Positions 1-5,130 of a DNA stretch of 7,051 nucleotides are shown here, piece by piece. A program made the position numbers and the translations under genes. The notes under the pieces were generated by a model. The model saw only the letters and a program-made list of their open reading frames with translations, was not told where the DNA came from and made no database searches. The stretch spans positions 1 to 7,051 of the forward strand of contig JAFAWJ010001112.1 of NCBI GenBank assembly GCA_019242065.1, given 5' to 3'. Numbering within the stretch: position 1 is the first letter of the stretch; every line of letters begins with the position of its first letter. Source of the DNA: Chloroflexota bacterium (GTDB lineage Bacteria; Chloroflexota; UBA6077; CF-72).

Positions 1-315
1 GGCCTCGAACGCCTCACCGCGATGCGGCGCCGCCACGGCGATCATCACCGACGCCTGACCGATCTCGAGCACGCCCGTACGGTGGACGATCGCGACCTGA
101 CTGATCGGCCAACGGCTCTTCATCTCGTCGGCGATCTGGGCCATCACTTTTTCGGCCATCTCTGGATAGGCCTCGTACTCCAGGTGGACCACGTCACGGC
201 CGCGCGAATGCCGCCGCGCCACACCGCGGAAGACGATCACCGCACCGTCGGCATCGGTGCGCACCTCGTCTTCGAGGGCCATGTCGTCAATAGGGCCGTC
301 GACGATCTTGAACAT
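1..315 (-). CDS. moaE: Molybdopterin synthase catalytic subunit MoaE (partial, 3' end outside window)
   Basis: MoaE is the large subunit of cytoplasmic molybdopterin synthase. It takes sulfur from the thiocarboxylated C-terminus of MoaD and converts cyclic pyranopterin monophosphate to molybdopterin. The 105 visible residues align by eye with E. coli MoaE: DADGAVIVFRGVARRH (about 21-36, the GKVRNH region), LEYEAYPEMAEK (45-56), RWPISQVAIVHRTG (68-81) and APHRGEAFEA (96-105). The C-terminal part, which holds the catalytic lysines of the family, lies beyond the left edge. The ATG at 315-313 is preferred because the family N-terminus begins here and a GAGGG sits 4 nt upstream, overlapping the moaD stop codon, which suggests translational coupling. 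The gene follows moaD after 7 bp in another frame. Identification is secure; only the terminus is unseen. Confidence 0.95.
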   Translation of the reverse strand, partial: MFKIVDGPIDDMALEDEVRTDADGAVIVFRGVARRHSRGRDVVHLEYEAYPEMAEKVMAQIADEMKSRWPISQVAIVHRTGVLEIGQASVMIAVAAPHRGEAFEA

Positions 316-322
316 GTCGCCC

Positions 323-592
323 TCAGCGCCCGCCGCTGACGGGCGGAATGAGCGCCACCTCGTCGCCATCGTGCAGGAGCGTATCGGGCTGCGCGTAGGT
401 GTGGTTCACGGCGACGAGGCCGCGGGTGCGCTCGAGCGCGGGCACCTCGATCGCGAGCGACTGCAGGAGTTGACTCACGGTCGCCCCCGAGGGAACCGAG
501 GTGTCCAACCTGTTGGTGCCAGCCGACTCACGGTAGGCCGCAAAGAGACGGACGTGCACGCGAATACTCGAGGGGGCGGCGGTCTCGGACAC
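323..592 (-). CDS. moaD: Molybdopterin synthase small subunit MoaD, ubiquitin-like sulfur carrier
   Basis: MoaD is a beta-grasp sulfur carrier. Its C-terminal glycine is adenylated by a MoeB-type enzyme, turned into a thiocarboxylate and inserted into the MoaE active site. Read from GTG 592, the product is 89 residues, normal for the family. Visible features are the first strand VHVRLFAAYRE (12-22), a TVSQLLQSL helix (38-46), the segment VAVNHTYA (60-67) and the hallmark end DGDEVALIPPVSGG (75-88). An extra Arg89 follows the Gly-Gly, which is unusual because the glycine carboxylate is normally the last group. The start is uncertain. GTG 592 has no good ribosome binding site but has a TATACT hexamer 8 nt upstream; GTG 559 would give a 78-residue protein starting just before HVRLFAAYRE. 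The frame stays open upstream into the phosphoesterase gene, but that extension is not MoaD-like. It lies 29 bp after the phosphoesterase and 7 bp before moaE. Confidence 0.9.
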   Translation of the reverse strand: MSETAAPSSIRVHVRLFAAYRESAGTNRLDTSVPSGATVSQLLQSLAIEVPALERTRGLVAVNHTYAQPDTLLHDGDEVALIPPVSGGR

Positions 593-600
593 GACCTTGA

Positions 601-606
601 AGTATA
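601..606 (-). promoter_or_regulatory. TATACT, -10-like hexamer just before moaD
   Basis: TATACT (5' to 3' on the minus strand) lies 8 nt before the GTG at 592, inside the 29-bp gap after the phosphoesterase stop. Transcription starting the usual 6-8 nt downstream would begin at or next to the start codon, giving a leaderless moaD-moaE mRNA. I see no convincing -35 element, so this is a composition-based suggestion. Confidence 0.3.
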
Positions 607-621
607 AGTGTGCGGACCTGA

Positions 622-1566
622 TCAGGCCGCAACTTCGACCGCCTCTACGGACCCGGGGGCCTCGGGCTGACAGTCCATCCACACCACCTCCGGCGGACAC
701 CCGAAGCGCAGCGGGATGGTGTGCCCGAGGCCCGCGGTGATGTGCAGCAAGGCGGCCTCCAGCCGCTGGAATCCCGACGCGATGCCAATGCGCGGGTCGA
801 CGCGCAGCGTGTACGGCGCGCCGATGACCGGCAGCTTGACCTGGCCCCCATGGGTATGGCCGGCCAGGATCAGGTCCGCGCCCAGGGCCTCGGCCTCGAA
901 TGCCAGGTCGGGTTCGTGGATCAGGGCCAGACACGCCTCACCCGGTCGCCGGCCGCGCATCGCGGTGGCCATGTCCGCGTGGCCTGCCCAGGCCGAATCG
1001 CAGCCGGCCACCCACAGGCTCTGGTCGAACTGACGGACGCGGACGCCCTCGTTATGGAGGACGGTGATGCCCGCCGCGCGCAGCGCATCGACCATTGCAT
1101 GCGCCTCGTGCTCGCCATCGCTTTTGACCCTCGGGCCAAGGAGACTCATGATGGCGCCGACGATCCGCCAGACGCCGCGACGGTGCTGTTCGCGGATACG
1201 ACCTGGCGCCTCGGCATTGTGCTCATGGTTGCCCAGAATCACGAACGTCCCCAGGCGGGGTTTGACCTGCCGCAGGATGTCGACCAGCAGCGGGATGTCC
1301 TGGACCTTTTCGCACACGTCGCCCGTGACGCACAGCAAGTCAGGCGCAAGCTGCTGAAGAGCATCGCGCTGCACGCGCAGCAGCCGCTGGTCGCCACGGC
1401 GGACGTGCAGGTCGCTGATGTGCAGGATCGAGATGTGCGACGGCCAGGACGCCGGCAGCGGCAGGCGGTGACGCTTGAAAACCGGCCGGTACGGCTCGCC
1501 GAGGACGGCGTAGCCGAGCACGGCGAAGGGCAGTAAAGGGATGAGCAGCAGTGCGAGGAGTGCCAT
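622..1566 (-). CDS. Membrane-anchored calcineurin-like metallophosphoesterase (YkuE/YaeI-like)
   Basis: This is a 314-residue two-metal phosphoesterase. The family motifs appear in order: SDLHV (Asp52, His54), TGDV (Asp83), GNHEH (Asn113, His114), the metal-binding His217 in IHEPD, and GHTHGGQ (His237, His239). All expected metal ligands are present, so the enzyme should be active. Residues 1-22 form one hydrophobic segment ending in LGYAVLGEP, which suggests an N-terminal membrane anchor with the catalytic domain at the membrane, as in YkuE and YaeI relatives. Between the GNHE motif and the next conserved stretch (ALRAAGITVLHNEG, 161-174) is an insertion at about 116-156 containing the short hydrophobic stretch VWRIVGAIMSLLG. 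The substrate cannot be told from sequence; relatives hydrolyse varied phosphodiesters. ATG 1566 is the natural start, as the hydrophobic segment begins directly after it. It leads the minus-strand group that continues into moaD and moaE, with no obvious functional link to cofactor synthesis. Confidence 0.9.
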   Translation of the reverse strand: MALLALLLIPLLPFAVLGYAVLGEPYRPVFKRHRLPLPASWPSHISILHISDLHVRRGDQRLLRVQRDALQQLAPDLLCVTGDVCEKVQDIPLLVDILRQVKPRLGTFVILGNHEHNAEAPGRIREQHRRGVWRIVGAIMSLLGPRVKSDGEHEAHAMVDALRAAGITVLHNEGVRVRQFDQSLWVAGCDSAWAGHADMATAMRGRRPGEACLALIHEPDLAFEAEALGADLILAGHTHGGQVKLPVIGAPYTLRVDPRIGIASGFQRLEAALLHITAGLGHTIPLRFGCPPEVVWMDCQPEAPGSVEAVEVAA

Positions 1567-1577
1567 GGGCGAAGCAA

Positions 1578-1583
1578 ATTATG
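1578..1583 (-). promoter_or_regulatory. CATAAT, -10-like hexamer upstream of the phosphoesterase
   Basis: CATAAT (minus strand) lies 11 nt before the ATG at 1566 and differs from TATAAT at one position. No clear -35 hexamer is found 16-18 nt further upstream, and no Shine-Dalgarno sequence lies between it and the ATG. It probably drives the phosphoesterase-moaD-moaE group with a leader of only a few nucleotides. It is also one of the few AT-rich spots in this gap. Confidence 0.4.
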
Positions 1584-1646
1584 CTGACAAGCCTCGGCGC
1601 CACGGCTTGGAAATGGTTGAGAACCCGTATCGACGCGCGGGGGCGG

Positions 1647-1655
1647 TTCCCCACA
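1647..1655 (+). promoter_or_regulatory. Degenerate DnaA-box-like site TTCCCCACA
   Basis: TTCCCCACA matches TTATCCACA at 7 of 9 positions and keeps the CCACA end that the repeats at 1703-1751 lack. It has the same orientation as those repeats. Alone it would be chance; its place in the same gap gives it a little weight. Confidence 0.25.
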
Positions 1656-1686
1656 GACCGAACACCGATACTCGAAACGCTCGTCA

Positions 1687-1702
1687 TCGGGCGCCAGCCC
1701 GA
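1687..1702. other. Perfect 6-bp hairpin between dnaA and the phosphoesterase
   Basis: TCGGGC (1687-1692) and GCCCGA (1697-1702) are exact inverted repeats around a 4-nt loop, about 37-52 bp beyond the dnaA stop codon. In the dnaA transcript it would form a short GC-rich hairpin, but no U-run follows, so it is not a canonical intrinsic terminator. It ends 3 bp from the 1706 DnaA-box-like repeat and could instead be part of that region's architecture. Confidence 0.3.
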
Positions 1703-1751
1703 GACTTATCCCCAGGCCGGCGCGGACTTATCCCCAGGCTAATCCCCAGGC
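1703..1751 (+). repeat. Direct repeats with DnaA-box-like cores (iteron-like)
   Basis: GACTTATCCCCAGGC occurs exactly twice (1703-1717 and 1725-1739), 22 bp apart start to start, which is about two helical turns. A third, partial copy TAATCCCCAGGC (1740-1751) follows 12 bp after the second core and runs across the dnaA stop codon into its last codons. The conserved unit is longer than a 9-bp DnaA box, extending by GAC before and GGC after the core, which argues against chance and for a sequence-specific binding site. DnaA is the natural candidate protein, as its gene is adjacent. Confidence 0.65.
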
Positions 1752-3190
1752 GCGGCGCCGTGGAGCACGTCACGAATGCCGCGCACCGCGGCGCGACTCG
1801 GCCCATCCCTGGCAATGTCGGCCACGACCTGCTTGAGCGCGTGCAGCACCGTCGTGTGATCACGGTTCAACAGTCGCCCGATGTCCGGCGACGACAGATG
1901 CGCGTCCTCACGCAGCAGGAACATCGCCATCTGCCGCGGCTCGACAATCTGCTTGTGGCGCGATTTGCCCTTCAGGTCGTCGGCGTTGACGCCATAAAAC
2001 CGCCCGACGGCCAGCAAAATCGCCGACGGCGTCACGCTGCCGCCCGACGGCCCAGGCGCCACCAGATCGCGCAATGCGCGGGCCGCCAGCTCGACAGTCA
2101 CCGGCTGCTGCATGTGCCGCGCGTGCGCCAGCAGCCGATTCAAACTGCCCTCGAGCTCACGGATGTTGCTCTGCACCTTCTGGGCAATAAAGTCGAGCAC
2201 ATCGGGCGGCACTGAGCCGAGAGCCGACCCGCTGACCTTGGACCGCAGGATGGCAATCCGCGTTTCATAATCAGGCGCCTGGACGTCGGCGGTCAGCCCC
2301 CATTCGAAACGCGAGCGCAGACGATCTTCGAGGATGGTCATCGCCCGTGGCGAGCGGTCGCTGGACAGCACGATCTGGCCGCCCGCCTCGTGAATCGCGT
2401 TGAAGGTGTGGAAGAACTCCTCCTCGGTGCGTTCCTTGCCCGCGATGAACTGCACGTCGTCGATCAGCAGCACGCGGGCGTTGCGGTACTTCAGACGGAA
2501 ATCGTCGGTGCGGTGCTGGCGGATCGACTCGATCAGCTCGTTGGTGAACGTCTCGGACGAGACGTAGATCACGTCGTTGCCGCGCGCGCTCGCCGCGTGA
2601 CCGATGGCGTGCAGCAAGTGGGTCTTGCCGAGCCCCACCCCGCCATACAGAAATAGCGGGTTGTAGGCGTTGCCAGGGTGATCGACGACGGCCAGTGACG
2701 CGGCGTGAGCGAGTCGGTTGGACTGGCCGACGACGAAAGAGTCGAACGTATAGCGCGCGTTCAAGGGCGAGCCCGCGGCCGAAGCAGCCTTGGGCTCGAC
2801 GCGCGGGGTGAGGTGTTCGAGCTGGGCCAGCAGCGGCGCGGCGCGCATGCGCGGCAGGCGTGGTTCGAGGATCGGTTTCGGCTCCTGGCCAGGACAGAAC
2901 TCGACGCGGACCGGCGCGCCGACCAGCTCGGCGACGACGGTGTGGATGCTCGAGCTGAGCTTGCCCTCCAGCCAGGGCACGTGGAACGGGTTAGCGACGG
3001 CCACCCGAATGACGCTGGCGCCTGGGTCATAGGCGACACCACGCGTCCCGCGCAGGTAGGTATCGAAATGAGCTTGCTCGGCGTGCACCTGCAGACGGGA
3101 CAGGACGCGTTGCCAGAGCTGGGTCGCTTCAGGTGCCGGCGCCTCGGTAAGCGGGGCCGCGGCAACCATCGTGATGGCAGGGCTGGACAT
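1739..3190 (-). CDS. dnaA: Chromosomal replication initiator protein DnaA
   Basis: DnaA binds origin DNA, oligomerises with ATP and opens the duplex. The 483-residue product has domain I (about 22-98, with FDTYLRG and VANPFHVPWLEGKL), a variable linker (99-140), the AAA+ domain (about 143-375) and DNA-binding domain IV (about 385-483). AAA+ motifs are Walker A GGVGLGKT (183-190), Walker B LLIDDVQF (241-248), sensor I IVLSSDR (273-279), arginine-finger region DRLRSRF (289-295) and sensor II NIRELEGSLNRL (342-353). Domain IV has RQMAMFLLRE (419-428) and the signature RDHTTVLHA (443-451). The stretch before it reads IGRLLN, one residue shorter than the usual IGxAFGG. ATG 3190 is chosen because homology begins shortly after it and a TAGAAT lies 13 nt upstream; the frame is open to 3376, but that would overlap the divergent tsaC. 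ATG 3169 is an alternative. No dnaN follows. DnaA-box-like repeats adjoin the stop codon. Confidence 0.97.
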   Translation of the reverse strand: MSSPAITMVAAAPLTEAPAPEATQLWQRVLSRLQVHAEQAHFDTYLRGTRGVAYDPGASVIRVAVANPFHVPWLEGKLSSSIHTVVAELVGAPVRVEFCPGQEPKPILEPRLPRMRAAPLLAQLEHLTPRVEPKAASAAGSPLNARYTFDSFVVGQSNRLAHAASLAVVDHPGNAYNPLFLYGGVGLGKTHLLHAIGHAASARGNDVIYVSSETFTNELIESIRQHRTDDFRLKYRNARVLLIDDVQFIAGKERTEEEFFHTFNAIHEAGGQIVLSSDRSPRAMTILEDRLRSRFEWGLTADVQAPDYETRIAILRSKVSGSALGSVPPDVLDFIAQKVQSNIRELEGSLNRLLAHARHMQQPVTVELAARALRDLVAPGPSGGSVTPSAILLAVGRFYGVNADDLKGKSRHKQIVEPRQMAMFLLREDAHLSSPDIGRLLNRDHTTVLHALKQVVADIARDGPSRAAVRGIRDVLHGAAPGD

Positions 3191-3203
3191 TGGATGGGGA
3201 CGG

Positions 3204-3209
3204 ATTCTA
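3204..3209 (-). promoter_or_regulatory. TAGAAT, likely -10 element of dnaA
   Basis: TAGAAT (minus strand) ends 13 nt before the dnaA ATG at 3190 and matches TATAAT at 5 of 6 positions. No recognisable -35 is seen at normal spacing, and there is no Shine-Dalgarno sequence before the ATG. A start 6-8 nt downstream would leave a leader of only about 6 nt. The same hexamer precedes the Rrf2 gene. Confidence 0.4.
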
Positions 3210-3310
3210 GGGACCGCGATGGTCGCTTGCCGGGTGCCGGCGCTGCCCGATCCACTTGGAAATGAGCGGCTGCCGGAGCACTGTGACCCCCGCCCCGCGG
3301 CGATGTGACG

Positions 3311-3327
3311 CGCTCCCAGAAGGAGCG
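3311..3327. repeat. Inverted repeat in the dnaA-tsaC divergent gap
   Basis: CGCTCC (3311-3316) and GGAGCG (3322-3327) form a perfect 6-bp stem with the loop CAGAA, 24 bp before the earliest tsaC start. The right arm includes the only AGGAG-like string near tsaC, but it is about 27-29 nt from the start, too far to act as its ribosome binding site. It could be a leader hairpin or an operator half-site pair. The rest of the 161-bp gap (3191-3351) shows only the dnaA -10 hexamer and scattered TGTGA words. Confidence 0.3.
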
Positions 3328-3351
3328 GTGCCGGACGTGTGATCATTCCTC

Positions 3352-4398
3352 GTGATGACCCGCCGGCGGACGACAACCCGCCTGCTCGCTCCGGACGCGG
3401 TCGGCCTCGAGGCTGCCGCCGAACTCTTGCGCGCGGGTGGACTCGTCGGCTTTCCGACCGAGACCGTCTATGGCCTCGGCGCCCACGCCCTCGACGCCGA
3501 AGCGGTCGCCGGCATCTTCGTCGCCAAAGGCCGGCCCGCCGACGATCCGGTCATCGTCCATCTGGCCGATCCTGCCCAGCTCGATCGAGTCGCCGTTGCC
3601 GACGCCACCGCTTGGCAGTTGGCCGAAGCGTTCTGGCCCGGCCCGTTGACCCTCGTCCTGCCCAGACGACCTGGGGTCCCCCTGCAGGTCACCGCCGGCC
3701 TGGACACCGTCGGCGTGCGCGTGCCGTCCCATCCGGTCGCGCACGCGCTGCTACGCACGAGTGGCCTGCCCATCGCGGCGCCCAGCGCCAACCTGTTCGG
3801 CCGGCCCAGCCCGACGACGGCCCAGCACGTCCTGGACGACCTCGACGGACGCATCGACGCGGTCGTCGACGGTGGCCCGACCTCGGTCGGCCTCGAATCG
3901 ACCATCGTCGATCTCACCTCGATACCTCGCCGCTTGCTGCGACCAGGCGGCCTGCCCGCGGAAGCCGTCGAAGCCATCCTGGGCGCGCCACTTGCCCGGC
4001 CAGACGCGGCGCGGGCTGGTCCGCAGCCGGCGCCGGGCATGCTGGCCGTCCACTATTCGCCGCGGACCCGACTCATCCTGGTCACGGGCGACGCCGCTGG
4101 TGCTCGACTCGTGCATGAAGTGCACCTGGGACTCCAGGCTGGCCAACGTATCGGGGTGATCGCGCTGACTGAGGACACCCCTCTGTTTCCACGTGAGGTC
4201 ATCACCGCCGAGGTGGGTACCTGGGATGACCCGTCGCGATCGGCGGCCCGTCTGTTCGACGCGATGCGCGCACTCGACCGCGCCAATCTGGACGTCCTCT
4301 ACGTCCGCGACCTCGCCGACCCCGAGACAGGCCTCGGCCGCGCCCTGGCCGATCGCCTCCGCCGCGCCGCCCACCGCGTGCTTGACAGCCGCGACTAG
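3352..4398 (+). CDS. tsaC: Threonylcarbamoyl-AMP synthase, TsaC/Sua5 two-domain form
   Basis: The enzyme makes L-threonylcarbamoyladenylate from threonine, bicarbonate and ATP; the TsaB/TsaD complex then uses it to make t6A37 in ANN-decoding tRNAs. The product has 348 residues. The catalytic YrdC domain (about 17-215) shows GFPTETVYGLGAHA (33-46), KGRP (59-62) followed by DDPVIVH in place of the usual NPLIVH, WPGPLTLVL (95-103), GVRVPSHPVA (121-130), APSANLFGRPSPT (143-155), GLESTIVD (180-187) and RPGGLP (197-202). The linker PGMLAVHYSP (228-237) and a C-terminal Sua5 domain (about 240-345) mark the long Sua5 form rather than short E. coli TsaC. An in-frame stop at 3340-3342 limits the start to GTG 3352 or ATG 3355; neither has a Shine-Dalgarno sequence. 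It diverges from dnaA and is followed by the Rrf2 gene after 24 bp. The symbol sua5 would serve equally well. Confidence 0.95.
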   Translation: MMTRRRTTTRLLAPDAVGLEAAAELLRAGGLVGFPTETVYGLGAHALDAEAVAGIFVAKGRPADDPVIVHLADPAQLDRVAVADATAWQLAEAFWPGPLTLVLPRRPGVPLQVTAGLDTVGVRVPSHPVAHALLRTSGLPIAAPSANLFGRPSPTTAQHVLDDLDGRIDAVVDGGPTSVGLESTIVDLTSIPRRLLRPGGLPAEAVEAILGAPLARPDAARAGPQPAPGMLAVHYSPRTRLILVTGDAAGARLVHEVHLGLQAGQRIGVIALTEDTPLFPREVITAEVGTWDDPSRSAARLFDAMRALDRANLDVLYVRDLADPETGLGRALADRLRRAAHRVLDSRD

Positions 4399-4401
4399 AA
4401 T
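4396..4401 (+). promoter_or_regulatory. TAGAAT, -10-like hexamer upstream of the Rrf2 gene
   Basis: TAGAAT begins with the tsaC stop codon TAG and ends 21 nt before the Rrf2 ATG. A TTGACA at 4382-4387 looks like a -35 but is only 8 nt away, too close to pair with this hexamer, so the match may be partly chance. If used, it would allow expression of the regulator apart from tsaC. Confidence 0.3.
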
Positions 4402-4422
4402 CCCGCCAGAGATCAATCACTG

Positions 4423-4947
4423 ATGCGGCTTTCTCAGCGCGCGGACTACGCCGCGCACGCCATGGTCGAAATCGCGCGGTCGTACGGCGAAAAACCCGTG
4501 CACGCCACCGAGATCGCCCAGCGCCAGGGCATCCCCGAGCCATACCTCGAACAATTGCTGCTGGCGCTGCGCCGCGCCGCCCTCGTGCGCAGCTACCGCG
4601 GACCGGGCGGCGGCTACACGCTGACGCGCCCGCCGGCGGCGATCAGCCTGGCAGACATCGTCGCCGCCCTAGAAGGGCCGTTCGTGCCACCCGAAGAGGG
4701 CCTGCACGACGCCGAGCGCAACGATCTGGATCCCCTGACGTGCCCGATTCGTGACGCGTGGCACCTCGCAACCGCAACGATGCGCCGCATCCTTGAGGGC
4801 ATGACCCTCGAAGTACTGGTTGAGCGCCAGCGCGAAATCGAGCGCAAGCGCGCCAGCCAGTCGGCGCAGTCATCCGACGCGACCGCTGCCGCCGCAACGT
4901 CGGCTCCCGGCGCCTGTGCCCAGGTGAGCCCTGCTCGGGTGCGTTAA
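4423..4947 (+). CDS. Rrf2-family winged-helix transcriptional regulator
   Basis: This is a 174-residue DNA-binding regulator of the family that includes IscR, NsrR and CymR. The start MRLSQRADYAAHAM is typical; the recognition helix region IPEPYLEQLLLALRRAALV (37-55) and the wing RGPGGGYTLTRP (59-70) are intact, followed by SLADIVAALEGP (75-86). In the sensing region only Cys107 (LTCPIRDAW) aligns with the third IscR cysteine; the two preceding cysteines are absent and the position of IscR His107 is Arg110. A standard [2Fe-2S] site is therefore unlikely unless other ligands serve. A second cysteine, Cys165, lies in the low-complexity Ala/Ser tail (about 144-174), which looks disordered. The gene starts 24 bp after tsaC with a weak AGAGA about 10 nt upstream. 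No cysteine desulfurase or isc/suf gene is in the window, so its target is unknown; self, tsaC or glgP are possible. Confidence 0.92.
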   Translation: MRLSQRADYAAHAMVEIARSYGEKPVHATEIAQRQGIPEPYLEQLLLALRRAALVRSYRGPGGGYTLTRPPAAISLADIVAALEGPFVPPEEGLHDAERNDLDPLTCPIRDAWHLATATMRRILEGMTLEVLVERQREIERKRASQSAQSSDATAAAATSAPGACAQVSPARVR

Positions 4948-5130
4948 CATCCTCGAATAGCGACTTCTCACATCAATGGTTCAGCGCCAGCCAATCGCAC
5001 CCAGCCTGGAAGGGGCACGGGTCGACAACTTCTTCTGAACCGATCCGCATAGTCCCCCGTAACCAGACCGCCAAATCATCATGCGTGCATCGAATGGCAG
5101 CTCTGCGGACAGGTGGCGCGGGAAGCGTAT
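4948..5130. other. Rrf2-glgP intergenic region, probable glgP leader
   Basis: This 183-bp gap is visibly less GC-rich than the genes around it. It holds a long-range 7-bp inverted repeat (4978-5041), a weak -10-like CATAGT (5048-5053) without a clear -35, and an in-frame stop at 5050-5052 that bounds how far upstream glgP can start. Short minus-strand reading frames across it match no family I recognise. No T-run terminator is visible after the Rrf2 gene. Confidence 0.5.
4978..5041. repeat. 7-bp inverted repeat enclosing 50 nt upstream of glgP
   Basis: GGTTCAG (4978-4984) and CTGAACC (5035-5041) are exact inverted repeats. In RNA the stem could gain a U-G pair outside (4977/5042). The enclosed 50 nt contain smaller complementary pieces such as ACCC (4999-5002) and GGGT (5019-5022), so a branched leader structure is possible. 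It is not a tRNA: no T-loop or acceptor stem of tRNA form is present. A 7-bp match at this distance can arise by chance. Confidence 0.3.

Larger units (their letters stand above)
1567..1738. other. Candidate origin / DnaA-binding region downstream of dnaA
   Basis: This 172-bp non-coding gap separates dnaA from the phosphoesterase, both on the minus strand. It holds two exact TTATCCCCA sequences (1706-1714, 1728-1736), a third variant TAATCCCCA (1740-1748) over the dnaA stop codon, and TTCCCCACA (1647-1655). TTATCCCCA matches the DnaA box TTATCCACA at 8 of 9 positions. A small AT-richer patch (about 1574-1590) and the phosphoesterase promoter lie at the far end. Clustered boxes next to dnaA are typical of bacterial origins, but the region is short, lacks a strong AT-rich unwinding segment and has few boxes. 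It could instead be a DnaA-binding regulatory site. Confidence 0.45.

Noticed and set aside
593..934. Upstream extension of moaD to an ATG at 934
   Set aside because: The extension lies entirely out of frame within the phosphoesterase gene and is not MoaD-like; the MoaD fold begins after 592.
721..1536. 271-codon plus-strand reading frame opposite the phosphoesterase
   Set aside because: The minus strand carries all metallophosphoesterase motifs; the plus-strand product has no recognisable domain.
3251..3260. TCCACTTGGA as a DnaA box upstream of dnaA
   Set aside because: Only 6 of 9 positions match a DnaA box on the minus strand and it does not resemble the repeats downstream of dnaA.
3191..3376. 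Upstream extension of dnaA to a start at 3376
   Set aside because: The added 62 residues are Ser/Gly/Arg-rich and not DnaA-like, would overlap the divergent tsaC start, and would place the TAGAAT promoter-like element inside the gene.
3339..4118. 259-codon plus-strand reading frame overlapping tsaC
   Set aside because: An Arg/Pro-rich product in another frame of a clearly identified gene; high-GC shadow.
4382..4401. TTGACA followed by TAGAAT as a complete sigma-70 promoter
   Set aside because: The spacer is 8 nt instead of about 17, so the two hexamers cannot work as one promoter.
4978..5041. Possible tRNA or tRNA fragment suggested by GGTTCAG
   Set aside because: No T-loop GTTCRAnnC with a closing stem, no anticodon arm and no acceptor stem at tRNA spacing.
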